Assembly: GCA_030535395.1 (NCBI GenBank)
Contig: JAUNLK010000001.1
Coordinates: forward strand, 124,001-188,000
Origin: Tissierellia bacterium
GTDB taxonomy: Bacteria > Bacillota > Clostridia > Tissierellales > Peptoniphilaceae
Reading direction: 5' to 3'
Length of the DNA: 64,000 bases
Made by a program: the position numbers and the translations under genes. Numbering within the stretch: the first letter of the stretch is position 1; every line of letters starts with the position of its first letter. The notes beneath the pieces are model-generated. The model was not told the DNA's origin. It saw nothing but the letters and a program-made list of their open reading frames with translations, and searched no databases. Positions 10,476 through 19,241 of the stretch are shown here, piece by piece.

Positions 10476-11188
10476 GCACTCCTCCGGGTCAGGCGAATGT
10501 CGGAAAACAGGTGGTCCTGCTCCGCCTCCAATCGCTGTTGTTTCATTTCTTCCAGGACAATGAGAAATAGGGTGAGAATCTCGTCATTGGATGTGGACGA
10601 GGCCAAGAGCTCGGAGAAGAGGACGCTTCGCCGCTGGCCAAAGACCAGCCGCATCTTCTCCATGCCCTGGGCGAAAGTGAAGGGATTTTGGGGAATTCGC
10701 CCCAGCTCCTCCCTTGCCGCCTCGTGGAGGGCGTGGCGCTTCATAATTCTTACGAAGGCGTCCCGAAGGCTCTCGGCCTCAATGTCCTTGAGCTGCTCCA
10801 AGGGGGAGGGGGGACTGTAGTCCTCCTGGAGGCGATAGACCGCCTTTTCCTCCTCCTCTCCCCGCTCTTTGAGGATGCCCACGGCCTCCTTCACCATCTG
10901 ATAGATCAAAAGGGCATCCACCAGTTCCTTCCGGGGATCCTCCTCTTCCTCCCTCTCCAGGGTGGGGGGCTTGGGGAGGAGCATCCGGCTCTTAATGGCC
11001 AAGAGATAACTGGCAAAGTAAATGAAGTCGCTGAGGCTCTCCATGGAGGGGTCCAGGGCCCCATTGAGATAGCCGAGATAGTCCTCCACTATGGTGTGAA
11101 TCTCGATATTGTAGATGTCCATCTCCCGCTTGCGAATGAGCTCCAAAAGAAGGTCCATGGGACCCTCAAAGGAGGCCACATGGGCCAT
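10472..11188 (-). CDS. scpA: Segregation and condensation protein A
   Basis: Kleisin subunit of the bacterial SMC complex. The start of the protein, FEGPMDLLLELIRKREMDIY, is the diagnostic kleisin N-terminus that binds the SMC neck, and the C-terminal winged helix ends near the stop. I start it at the ATG at 11186-11188 (238 residues). In-frame TTG codons at 11197 and 11215 are alternatives and would overlap the protease gene upstream. No ideal ribosome site precedes the ATG, so the precise start is uncertain; coupling to the upstream stop five bases away is likely. Confidence 0.93.
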   Translation of the reverse strand: MAHVASFEGPMDLLLELIRKREMDIYNIEIHTIVEDYLGYLNGALDPSMESLSDFIYFASYLLAIKSRMLLPKPPTLEREEEEDPRKELVDALLIYQMVKEAVGILKERGEEEEKAVYRLQEDYSPPSPLEQLKDIEAESLRDAFVRIMKRHALHEAAREELGRIPQNPFTFAQGMEKMRLVFGQRRSVLFSELLASSTSNDEILTLFLIVLEEMKQQRLEAEQDHLFSDIRLTRRSA

Positions 11189-11193
11189 AAAAC

Positions 11194-11805
11194 TCAAAGG
11201 AGCACCCCCGACCAAAAAGTGGAGATCCCAGTGAGGACCACTGAGATAATGGGCCCAATGATCTGGGAGAGAATGCCCGTGACCACCAGACCCACCAAAA
11301 TGAAATAGCTGTAGCGCTCATAGCGGAAGATCTCCTCCTGAACTTCCCAGGGGAAGAAGGAGGCCAGGACCTTGGAGCCGTCCAAGGGGGGAATGGGGAG
11401 GAGATTGAACACCATGAGCATCACATTGTACCACAGGAGATTCACAAAAAAGGGCTGCAGCATCCAGCCTCTGGAGGAGGCCATGAGATAGAGGGGATAG
11501 CTGAAAAAGGCCAGGAGAAAATTCACCGTCACCCCCGCCATGGAGACGCAGAACATTCCCAGGCGCCGGTGGCGAAAACTCTCGGGGCGAATGGGGACGG
11601 CCTTGGCCCAGCCAAAGCGAAAGACAATCATAAAGAGGAGCCCCACCGGATCAATGTGGCGGAGGGGATTGAGGCTGAGTCTCCCGTCTCTGGCTGCAGT
11701 TCGGTCTCCAAAGGCATAGCTCACGGCCCCGTGGGCCACTTCGTGGAGAATAATGGAGATCAAAAGGGCGGGAATGGACCACATAAGATCAGCGAGATTG
11801 TTCAT
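11194..11805 (-). CDS. Site-2 protease family (M50) membrane metalloprotease
   Basis: A 203-residue polytopic membrane protein of the short YwhC-like S2P group. The zinc motif HEVAH lies at about residues 21-25 in the first helix, and the third ligand region NLLPIPPLDGSK is present near residue 135, so the active site is complete. Substrates of this subgroup are unknown. It often neighbours scpA in Firmicutes, as here. The gene overlaps pdp by 17 bases. Confidence 0.88.
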   Translation of the reverse strand: MNNLADLMWSIPALLISIILHEVAHGAVSYAFGDRTAARDGRLSLNPLRHIDPVGLLFMIVFRFGWAKAVPIRPESFRHRRLGMFCVSMAGVTVNFLLAFFSYPLYLMASSRGWMLQPFFVNLLWYNVMLMVFNLLPIPPLDGSKVLASFFPWEVQEEIFRYERYSYFILVGLVVTGILSQIIGPIISVVLTGISTFWSGVLL

Positions 11806-13102
11806 GGATGACTCCGTGAATCATGGGGGCAGCTTCCACGGCTGCGCCGGAAATCTCCACCAATTGCTGATACTCTCCCACTGCGGTATTCAGAGCTTGG
11901 GGATCATCGCCATAGAGGACGGCCAGGGCCTCTCCCTCTGCCACGGCATCCCCCACCCGCTTCAAGATGTGAATCCCCGCTCCCAGATTGAGCTCATCGT
12001 CCAAGGTCTTGCGGCCGGCCCCCAGGTCCCGGGCAATATTGCCCACGGCCTCTGCGGGGATCTTGGCCACATGGCCCCCTTTGAGGGCGGGTACTTCCAC
12101 GGAGTGGGCGGCCTGAGGCAGAAGGCTGTAGTCCTCCACCACCTGGGGACTTCCCCCCTGGAAGGCCACAAATTCTTGGAATTTTTTTAGGGCGGCCCCA
12201 GAGGCCACCACCTCATGAATCCGACGTTCAATGGTCCCTTCATCCTCCCCGGTCTTACCCTTTACCAGCAGGGTGGCCAGGGTCTTCACCACTTGAAAGA
12301 GGGCGGTGTCGGTATTGCCCTTGAGGGCCTCAATGGCCTCGATGATCTCCAGACTATTGCCAATGCGACTGCCCAGGGGCTGTTCCATGGAGGAGATGAG
12401 GGCGTAGGTGTCCCTGCCAAAGGAGCTGCCAATGGCCACCAGAGTTCTGGCCAGCTCCTCTCCCTGGGCCACATCCTTCATAAAGGCCCCGTCCCCCACC
12501 TTCACATCCAACACCAGGGCGTCATTGTGAATGGCCAGCTTCTTGCTCATAATGCTGGAGGCAATGAGGGGGATGGAGTCCACCGTCTCCGTGGTGTCCC
12601 TGAGGGCGTACATCTTCTTGTCGGCGGGGGTGATGTCGGCGGTCTGCCCCACCACCACCATGCCAATGGCATTGGTCCCCTCAATGATCTCCTCCACAGT
12701 GAGGTCCACGGAGAGGCCGGGAATGGATTCCAATTTGTCCAGGGTGCCCCCGGTGTGGCCCAGGCCCCGGCCGCTCATCTTGGCCAGTTTCAGCCCCATG
12801 GCGGCCAGTATGGGCCCCAGGACCAGGGTGGTGGAGTCCCCCACCCCACCGGTGGAGTGCTTGTCCACCTTGTAGCCGGAGATTCCCTCCAGGGTCACTT
12901 CCTCCCCGGAGTGAATCATGGCCCGGGTGAGGGCCAGAGTCTCCTCCTCATTCATCCCCTGAAAGTAGATGGCCATGAGGAGGGCGGACATTTGATAGTC
13001 GGGGATCTCTCCTAGGGTGTATCCCATGACCACAGAGGAGATCTCCTCCTCAGTGAGGGCCTGGCCGTGTTTTTTGCGATTGATCATGTGTAGGACGTTC
13101 AT
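11789..13102 (-). CDS. pdp: Pyrimidine-nucleoside phosphorylase
   Basis: Splits uridine, thymidine and deoxyuridine with phosphate, releasing the base and (deoxy)ribose-1-phosphate for salvage or catabolism. The 437-residue length and the signature SGRGLGHTGGTLDKLES at about residues 110-126 are typical, as is KHSTGGVGD at 81-89 for phosphate binding. It follows purine-nucleoside phosphorylase after 14 bases, giving a paired salvage module inside the long operon. Confidence 0.95.
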   Translation of the reverse strand: MNVLHMINRKKHGQALTEEEISSVVMGYTLGEIPDYQMSALLMAIYFQGMNEEETLALTRAMIHSGEEVTLEGISGYKVDKHSTGGVGDSTTLVLGPILAAMGLKLAKMSGRGLGHTGGTLDKLESIPGLSVDLTVEEIIEGTNAIGMVVVGQTADITPADKKMYALRDTTETVDSIPLIASSIMSKKLAIHNDALVLDVKVGDGAFMKDVAQGEELARTLVAIGSSFGRDTYALISSMEQPLGSRIGNSLEIIEAIEALKGNTDTALFQVVKTLATLLVKGKTGEDEGTIERRIHEVVASGAALKKFQEFVAFQGGSPQVVEDYSLLPQAAHSVEVPALKGGHVAKIPAEAVGNIARDLGAGRKTLDDELNLGAGIHILKRVGDAVAEGEALAVLYGDDPQALNTAVGEYQQLVEISGAAVEAAPMIHGVIHEQSR

Positions 13103-13116
13103 AGAGCTCCTTATCC

Positions 13117-13926
13117 TTACAGCTGTGTAATGGTGCGTTTCAAAAGTTGGGTGAAGTCCTCCTTCACGCGAGCGGAGGTCTCCATGACCTCCTGGTGGTT
13201 CAGGGGCTGATCACTGATTCCAGCGGCCAAATTGGTGATGCAGGAGATCCCCAAAATGGGCACCGAGCGGTGATGGGCCACAATGGCCTCGGGAACGGTG
13301 CTCATGCCCACGGCGTGGGCCCCCAAAATTTTGGCCATGCGAACTTCCGCCGGAGTCTCGTAGCTGGGGCCAGTGAGGTACATATAGACCCCCTCCTGCA
13401 GCTTCAAGGAGAGCTCCCGGGCGGCGGCTCTCGCGTGGTCCATAAAGGCCACATCGTAGGTGTGGGTCATATCGGGAAAGCGGGGGCCCTTCTCGTCATT
13501 TTTTCCCAGGAGGGGATTGATCCCCGAAAAATTAATGTGATCGGTGATGAGCATCAGGTCCCCCGGCTGGAAGCCGTCCCCCACCCCGCCGGCGGCATTG
13601 GTGAGGATGAGGCCCTCTATGCCCATATCGCAGAGGACTTTAATGGGGTGGACCACCTGGTCCATGGGATAGCCCTCGTAGAAGTGGATTCTCCCCTTCA
13701 TGCAGAGGAGCTTCTTCTCCCCCAAGCTGCCGTAGATGAGACTGCCACTGTGGCCCTCCACTGTGGAGACGGGAAAGCCCGGAATATCGGCATAGGGGAT
13801 TTCCATGGCCCCCTCCAGCTCCTGGGCGAAGTCCCCCAGGCCGCTGCCCAAAACCAGTCCCAAATGGGGGGCCTCAATGCCCCTGCTCCTGAGATATGCG
13901 ACGCTCTCCATTACCTTATTTGTCAT
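13117..13926 (-). CDS. punA: Purine-nucleoside phosphorylase, trimeric type
   Basis: Phosphorolysis of inosine and guanosine nucleosides. The 269-residue protein is of the PNP/MTAP class II type: LVLGSGLGDFA near residue 25 (phosphate site), HSGSLIYG, LTNAAGGVG near residue 112, GPSYETPAE and VGMSTVPEAIVAHH. The Glu and Asn expected for 6-oxopurine recognition (YETPAE; ITNLAAG) are both there. The ATG at 13926 overlaps nudF by 11 bases. Confidence 0.94.
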   Translation of the reverse strand: MTNKVMESVAYLRSRGIEAPHLGLVLGSGLGDFAQELEGAMEIPYADIPGFPVSTVEGHSGSLIYGSLGEKKLLCMKGRIHFYEGYPMDQVVHPIKVLCDMGIEGLILTNAAGGVGDGFQPGDLMLITDHINFSGINPLLGKNDEKGPRFPDMTHTYDVAFMDHARAAARELSLKLQEGVYMYLTGPSYETPAEVRMAKILGAHAVGMSTVPEAIVAHHRSVPILGISCITNLAAGISDQPLNHQEVMETSARVKEDFTQLLKRTITQL

Positions 13927-14461
13927 GACGGCGGCCCTCCTGTGCTAAAGTCAGTATTCCTACAATGGTCTTGGCATCCACAATTTCTCCCAATTGGATG
14001 AGTTTCAGCGCCTCCTCCAGGGAGTAGCGATAGACCTCCACTTCCTCATCGTCGTCTAGATTTTGCTCCGTGGAGGTGAGATCCTCCGCCAGGAAGAGGT
14101 GGATTTTTTCCGTGGAAAAACCCGGGGAGGTGTAGCACTCCAGGAGAAAATTCACTTTCCCCGGCCGCTGCCCCGTCTCCTCTTCCAGCTCCCGGGCGGC
14201 GGCGTCCATGGGCATCTCATCGTGCTCCACCAGTCCCGCCGGCAGCTCCAGCATCTCCTTGCCCACGGCCACCCGAAATTGCTTGACAAAAAAAATCTTC
14301 CCCTGGGGGTCCAGGGCGAGGACCGCCACGCCCCCCTCGTGCTCCACAATTTCCCGCTTGGCATAGCGCTGATTGTTGAGCTCCACTGTGTCGCAGCGGA
14401 GGGAAACAATCTTCCCGTCATAAATTCTCTCAGATCCAATGGTTCTCTCTTCTCCCGCCAT
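13916..14461 (-). CDS. nudF: NUDIX hydrolase, ADP-ribose pyrophosphatase type
   Basis: Hydrolyses ADP-ribose or related nucleotide sugars. A complete 22-residue Nudix box (Gly, Glu six residues on, then Arg-Glu-Leu-Glu-Glu-Glu-x-Gly) spans about residues 80-101. The upstream segment VAVLALDPQGKIFFVKQFR and the downstream SPGFSTEKIHLFLA are typical of the ADP-ribose group. 181 residues is a normal length. It lies nine bases from recN and overlaps punA. Confidence 0.9.
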   Translation of the reverse strand: MAGEERTIGSERIYDGKIVSLRCDTVELNNQRYAKREIVEHEGGVAVLALDPQGKIFFVKQFRVAVGKEMLELPAGLVEHDEMPMDAAARELEEETGQRPGKVNFLLECYTSPGFSTEKIHLFLAEDLTSTEQNLDDDEEVEVYRYSLEEALKLIQLGEIVDAKTIVGILTLAQEGRRHDK

Positions 14462-14470
14462 GGGTCCTCC

Positions 14471-16120
14471 TCACTTCTCTTCCATCATCTGTCTGGCCGT
14501 TTCCATGGAGGATGCCGTGGCCTCTCCACTGATGATCATGGCCAGGGCCTCCACCCTTTCCTCTCGGTCCAGAGGTTTCACGAAGGAGCGGGTTCTCCCC
14601 TCCTCCTGGTCCTTTTGAATTTGATACTGCACGTCCCCCCGAGCGATGACCTGGGGCAGGTGGCTCACCACCAAGAGCTGGTGATTTTGGGCCATATCTG
14701 CCATTTTTCTGGCCACCACTCGGGCGGTTCTGCCACTCATTCCCGTGTCGATCTCATCGAATATCATGAGATCCACATCCTCATAGTCCGCCATAATGCT
14801 CTGTATCCCCAGCTGTATTCTGGAGATCTCCCCGCCGGAGGCGATTTCATTGAGGGGCTTTAAGCCCTCTCCAATATTGGTTTGAATGTAAAAGTGCACA
14901 CTGTCACGCCCGTAGCGGGAGAGGGGGGCCTCCTCCAGGCGAATGTCCAGCTGTGCCCCTGAAATGTCCAGCTCCTCCAGTATGGCAGAAAGTTTTTCCT
15001 GAAAGCTCCCGGCGGCGGCCAACCTCCGCATGTGGAGCCTGTCGGAAATGACCTGGGCCTCTTCTAAAATTTTTTCTCTCCTCCTTCGAAGCTCCCCTTC
15101 CAGTTCCTCGAAGTCCGTGAGTTTCTGCCTCTTCTCCCTGGCCCGGTCCAAAAATTCCCCAATGCCCTCCAGGGTGGGGGCGTATTTTCGCTTGGCCCGG
15201 TTCATGGCGTCCAGCCGCTGCTGGATTTCCATGAGGGTCCTGGGGTCCTCATCCAGAGATTCCAGTTGGTCCCTGAGTTGGGCGGCCTGCTCCCGAATTT
15301 CATAGGAGTAGGCCTCCAGTTCGCTGTACATCTGACTGTATGCCTCGTCAAATTCACTGAGTTTCAGGACCATGGAGAGGAGCTGGTCGTACTGAAAGAG
15401 GAGGCCCCCGTCCTCGTAGAGGAGCCCCCTGGAGGCCTGGAGGAGCTCCCGAATCTCCCGGGTGTGATTGAGGGAGCGGAAGCGCTCTTCCAAGATCTCG
15501 TCCTCATTGGGGCTAAAGTTCAGCTCCTCCAACTCCGCAATTTGATAGTCCAGTAGCTCCCCCTCCCGGGCCCTCTGCTCGGGATCGGTGGTGAGGCCGG
15601 TGAGCTCCTCCTCCACGGCCCTCAGGCCCTCCAGGGTCTTTTCCAAGAGCTCCCGGTCCTCCCGCTGGGGCCCACCCGCCAGAGTGTCCAGAATTTTCCT
15701 CTGATACTCTGGGCTCAAGAGATACTGATTCTCCCCCTGATAGGAGGCCCGGGCCAGTCGCTGGGCCACCCTCTGGAGAAAACTGATGGTGACGGAGCGG
15801 CCGTTGATTTGGACAATCCCCGGGCGGTCGTAGAAGATCATCCGCTCTATGGTCACCGTCTCCTCTATGGGGAGATTCCGCTCCTTTAAAATCTTTTCCA
15901 GGCGGGGGTCCATGGAGAAAATTCCCTGAATATAGGCGGACTCCTCGCCCTGGCGTATCATGGACTTTTGGGCCCGGTCCCCCAACAAGAGGCCCAGGGC
16001 ATCCATGAGAATGGACTTCCCTGCGCCGGTCTCTCCAGTGAGGACATTGAAGCCCCGGGTGAAATCAATGGAGGACTGCTGTATGATGGCGAAGTTTTCT
16101 ATATTCAGTCGGTACAACAT
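14471..16120 (-). CDS. recN: DNA repair protein RecN
   Basis: SMC-like ATPase that acts early at double-strand breaks. The 549-residue protein has Walker A GETGAGKS at 29-36, long coiled-coil stretches at about 150-360, the ABC signature ASGGEISR, and Walker B LMIFDEIDTGMSG near residue 455. The start ATG lies directly after the tlyA stop with no gap. In spore-formers spoIVB and spo0A usually follow recN; here a Nudix hydrolase and nucleoside phosphorylases follow. Confidence 0.97.
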   Translation of the reverse strand: MLYRLNIENFAIIQQSSIDFTRGFNVLTGETGAGKSILMDALGLLLGDRAQKSMIRQGEESAYIQGIFSMDPRLEKILKERNLPIEETVTIERMIFYDRPGIVQINGRSVTISFLQRVAQRLARASYQGENQYLLSPEYQRKILDTLAGGPQREDRELLEKTLEGLRAVEEELTGLTTDPEQRAREGELLDYQIAELEELNFSPNEDEILEERFRSLNHTREIRELLQASRGLLYEDGGLLFQYDQLLSMVLKLSEFDEAYSQMYSELEAYSYEIREQAAQLRDQLESLDEDPRTLMEIQQRLDAMNRAKRKYAPTLEGIGEFLDRAREKRQKLTDFEELEGELRRRREKILEEAQVISDRLHMRRLAAAGSFQEKLSAILEELDISGAQLDIRLEEAPLSRYGRDSVHFYIQTNIGEGLKPLNEIASGGEISRIQLGIQSIMADYEDVDLMIFDEIDTGMSGRTARVVARKMADMAQNHQLLVVSHLPQVIARGDVQYQIQKDQEEGRTRSFVKPLDREERVEALAMIISGEATASSMETARQMMEEK

Positions 16121-16924
16121 TTAGTCGAACTCCTCCCTGGCCTTTCCAAGGGCATCCTCAATGGCGCCCTCCAGCTCCACTCCCCCCTGGGGGGCGTCCT
16201 TTTCCAATAGTGCCACAAATTCCGTATTTCCATGGGTCCCCTGAATGGGGGAAACGGTGAGGCCCCTCAAGTGGAGGCCCTGTTCCCGGGCAAAGTTCAG
16301 TACTGAGTTGAGGACCTCCCGGTGGACCTTGGGGTCCCGGACGATGCCCCCCTTCCCCACCAGTTCCCTTCCGGCCTCAAATTGGGGCTTGATGAGGACC
16401 CCCATGAGTCCCTGGGATTTTAGCATTTCCCGGGCCACGGGGAGGACCAATTTCAGAGAAATAAAGGACACATCGATGGAGATGAAGTCCACGGGCGCTT
16501 CCAGGGTCTCGGGGTCGAAGTGGCGGATATTCATCCGCTCCATGACCACCACCCTTGGGTCCTGGCGGAGGCGATAGTCCAGCTGATTGTAGCCCACATC
16601 AATGGCGTAGACCTGCTTGGCCCCGTGCTGGAGCATGCAGTCGGTAAATCCCCCAGTGGAGGCCCCAATGTCGGCGCAGACGGCATCGGAGAGGTCCAAA
16701 TTGTAGCCTTCTATGAGGGCCTCCAGTTTGAAGCCCCCCCGGGAGACATAGCGGAGGCTCCGGCTCTTCACCGAAAGCTCGGCGTCCTCGGGAAGCTCCT
16801 GACCGGCCTTTTGAATCCGCTCATCCCCCACAAAGGCCTCCCCCGCCAGGATCATGGCCTTGGCCTTTTCCCGGGAGGGGGCCAGGCCCCTCTGAGTGAG
16901 GAGGAGATCCGCCCGAATGCCCAT
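16121..16924 (-). CDS. tlyA: TlyA family rRNA 2'-O-methyltransferase
   Basis: A 267-residue protein with an N-terminal S4 RNA-binding domain (residues about 4-64) and a C-terminal FtsJ-like SAM domain, with DIGASTGGFTDCML near residue 85 and ISIDVSFISL near residue 150. Mycobacterial TlyA methylates 16S C1409 and 23S C1920; Firmicutes members are thought to do the same at one or both sites. ATG at 16924 overlaps the ispA stop. In many Firmicutes dxs lies between ispA and tlyA; it is missing here. Confidence 0.93.
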   Translation of the reverse strand: MGIRADLLLTQRGLAPSREKAKAMILAGEAFVGDERIQKAGQELPEDAELSVKSRSLRYVSRGGFKLEALIEGYNLDLSDAVCADIGASTGGFTDCMLQHGAKQVYAIDVGYNQLDYRLRQDPRVVVMERMNIRHFDPETLEAPVDFISIDVSFISLKLVLPVAREMLKSQGLMGVLIKPQFEAGRELVGKGGIVRDPKVHREVLNSVLNFAREQGLHLRGLTVSPIQGTHGNTEFVALLEKDAPQGGVELEGAIEDALGKAREEFD

Positions 16925-17721
16925 CAGTGATCCCTCCTGAGAATTTTTTCAATGAGGGCCCGGGTCCCGGGAAATTCCCCCAAATTCGCAAGTTCCTCCA
17001 GGGTCTTTTCCGTGTAGCGGGTGGCCTCGTCCCTGAGTCGCTGTAGCTCCAACTCGTCGTCCCCCTCGTAGTCCAGGCCGTCGTCCTGATACTGATAGCT
17101 GATGCCCAAATTCATCCCCAGATCGAAAAACTTTTGGGCGGTCTCTTCAGAGCCCGTGGCCAGGGCCGCTGCCATGGCAAGGGGGGCCGCCACCAGCATC
17201 CCCGTCTTTTTGGAAAAGAGCTCCACCTCACCTCCCAGGCCCTCGATGTCCAGTACCTGACCGTCCACCATGCCCTCAATGCCAGCGGCCCGGTAGAGGT
17301 GGCGGGCAGCGAGAAGTCCCCGTGCCCCCCAGTCCACAATGCCTTTAAGGGCCAGTTCCATGCTGAAGCTCAAAAGGCCATCCCCTGCCAGAATGGCCAC
17401 AGCTTCCCCGAAGACCTTGTGATTGCTGGGCTTTCCCCGGCGCTCATCGTCGTCGTCCATGGCGGGGAGATCGTCGTGGATGAGGGAGTAAGTGTGAATG
17501 GATTCCAGGGCGGCTGCAAAGTAAAAGGGATCTGCCTGTACTTTCGTGCCCATGGCTTCAAAATCACTGAGGAGGGTGTAGAGGAGGAGGGGGCGAACCC
17601 GCTTTCCCCCGGAGGAGAGGGTGTAGGCCATGGCCTCCTTCAATCTCTCCGATGCAGCGGTCTCCTCCAGTGCCCCCAGTAGCCGCTGATCAAAATTCTC
17701 AGGCATCCCGCCAAGTACCAT
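16924..17721 (-). CDS. ispA: Polyprenyl (geranyl/farnesyl) diphosphate synthase
   Basis: Condenses IPP with allylic diphosphates to make farnesyl or geranylgeranyl diphosphate. The first aspartate-rich motif HDDLPAMDDDDERRG and the second, YQYQDDGLD, are both present, with GGKRVRP before them. I start the 265-residue protein at ATG 17721 because AGGAGG lies six bases upstream (17728-17733); a second ATG at 17706 is less well placed. The gene overlaps xseB, as in other Firmicutes. The chain length of the product cannot be told from sequence alone. Confidence 0.94.
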   Translation of the reverse strand: MVLGGMPENFDQRLLGALEETAASERLKEAMAYTLSSGGKRVRPLLLYTLLSDFEAMGTKVQADPFYFAAALESIHTYSLIHDDLPAMDDDDERRGKPSNHKVFGEAVAILAGDGLLSFSMELALKGIVDWGARGLLAARHLYRAAGIEGMVDGQVLDIEGLGGEVELFSKKTGMLVAAPLAMAAALATGSEETAQKFFDLGMNLGISYQYQDDGLDYEGDDELELQRLRDEATRYTEKTLEELANLGEFPGTRALIEKILRRDH

Positions 17722-17908
17722 CGATGGCCTCCTTTTCCTCTGAGAGCATGGTGATCCTCTGCTCAAATCCCTGTAGTTCCTCCGTGAGCTCCCGGTAGAG
17801 AGCCACGCCCTTTTCATAGGTCTCAATCATCTCTTCAATGGTGAGATCCCCCGTGTTCATGGCATCCAAAAGTTTTTGGAGGGCCTCACTCTTCTCTCGG
17901 TAGTTCAC
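17699..17908 (-). CDS. xseB: Exodeoxyribonuclease VII small subunit
   Basis: Small helical subunit that binds the coiled-coil arm of XseA. The 69-residue protein has the family core TGDLTIEEMIETYEKGVALY. The likely start is GTG at 17906-17908, with AAGGAG six bases upstream; upstream ATGs at 17941 and beyond would overlap xseA by far more and lack a ribosome site. It overlaps xseA by 23 bases and ispA by 23 bases. Confidence 0.9.
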   Translation of the reverse strand: MNYREKSEALQKLLDAMNTGDLTIEEMIETYEKGVALYRELTEELQGFEQRITMLSEEKEAIDGTWRDA

Positions 17909-19241
17909 CCTGTACTCCTTTCCCCCTATGTACAATTTCATCCACGGTGGTGGCCACGGTGCCATCCACATAGCGAATGTGAAGTCGGTCCCCGACTCTG
18001 AGATTGCGGACGCTGTGGACCCGCTGGCCCCGCTGGTCGGTGGTGAGGGGCCGGTAGCGAATGGTCTTGGTGGTGGCCATGGTGGACTTTCTCCGCTCCC
18101 AGTCCTCCATGATGGCCCGGAGGGCCCCCTGGGCCTGGCCCTCCATGAGATTCACCTGGTCCAGGAGCTTCTCAAGGGAGGAGGACCACTCCCGCTTCAG
18201 AACCTTGAGATTCAGCTGTTTGGACTCCTGCCTCAGGGCCAAGATCTCTCCCCTTAAATTTCCCTCCACCGACTCTTTGAGGAGATCTCCCAGGCGGCTC
18301 AAAGCCTCCCTCTTCTCCACTATGGCCTGGGGGGAGACCATGTGCTCCAGCCGGTCCTTCACTCTGGCCATTCTCTCCAGCTCCCCCTGGAGGCCAGAAG
18401 TCAAAATCCCCTCCATGGCCCTCAGTTTTTCCCCTTCCTCCTGGAGCCACTGGCTGCGGAGGGGCACCAGGAGCTCCGCCCCGTGGGAGGGGGTGGCGGC
18501 CCTCAGGTCTGAGGCATAGTCCACCAGGGTGGTGTCCACCTCGTGGCCCACCGCCGTGACAATGGGGTGTTTCATGGAGGCCACGGTGCGCACCAGATCC
18601 ACATCATTGAAGGCAAAGAGATCCTCAATGCTGCCGCCCCCTCGGGTGAGGACAATGAGGTCCACCTCCATTTCATCCAGGAGTTTCAGAGCCTCCACCA
18701 TCTGCTGGGGGGCGCTGTCCCCCTGGACGGTGCTGGGGGCCACAATGATTTCAATGGCGGGATTCCTCCGCCGACTCACCTCCACAAAGTCCACCAGGGC
18801 CGCCCCCGTGGGGCTGGTGACCAGGCCGATGGTGGCGGGGTTTTTGGGGATCTCCTTCTTTCGTTCAACGGCAAACAGACCTTCCTGTTGCAGAAGGTCT
18901 CTTCTCTTTAGAAAAAGCTCGTGGAGGGCCCCCACCCCCTCCAGCTCCATGGAGTCAATGATCAGCTGCAGACGCCCTTGGGCCCGGTAGATCTGAACGG
19001 AACCATGGATCTGAACGCTCATCCCCGCCTTGGGGGTAAAGGACAGCTCCCTCCTTTGGCGCTGAAAGAGGACACAGGAGATCTGCGCCCCGGCATCCTT
19101 CACCGTCATATAGCTGTGGCCCTGGGAGGAGGTGGTCACCTGGCTGATTTCCCCTGCCACATCCACACTCTGGAGGAGGAAGTCGGAGTCCACTACCTTG
19201 GCCAGATAGGCCACCAGCTCGGAGACACTAATGGGCTTCAT
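17886..19241 (-). CDS. xseA: Exodeoxyribonuclease VII large subunit
   Basis: Catalytic subunit of ExoVII, a metal-independent single-strand nuclease. A 451-residue protein with an N-terminal OB fold (about 1-100), the catalytic region LTRGGGSIEDLFAFND and GHEVDTTLVDYASD followed by RAATPSHGAE, then a long coiled coil and a small C-terminal beta domain. The start is ATG 19239-19241 (MKPISVSELV), preceded by GGGGAG. The frame is open further upstream only inside nusB. Confidence 0.95.
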   Translation of the reverse strand: MKPISVSELVAYLAKVVDSDFLLQSVDVAGEISQVTTSSQGHSYMTVKDAGAQISCVLFQRQRRELSFTPKAGMSVQIHGSVQIYRAQGRLQLIIDSMELEGVGALHELFLKRRDLLQQEGLFAVERKKEIPKNPATIGLVTSPTGAALVDFVEVSRRRNPAIEIIVAPSTVQGDSAPQQMVEALKLLDEMEVDLIVLTRGGGSIEDLFAFNDVDLVRTVASMKHPIVTAVGHEVDTTLVDYASDLRAATPSHGAELLVPLRSQWLQEEGEKLRAMEGILTSGLQGELERMARVKDRLEHMVSPQAIVEKREALSRLGDLLKESVEGNLRGEILALRQESKQLNLKVLKREWSSSLEKLLDQVNLMEGQAQGALRAIMEDWERRKSTMATTKTIRYRPLTTDQRGQRVHSVRNLRVGDRLHIRYVDGTVATTVDEIVHRGKGVQGELPREE

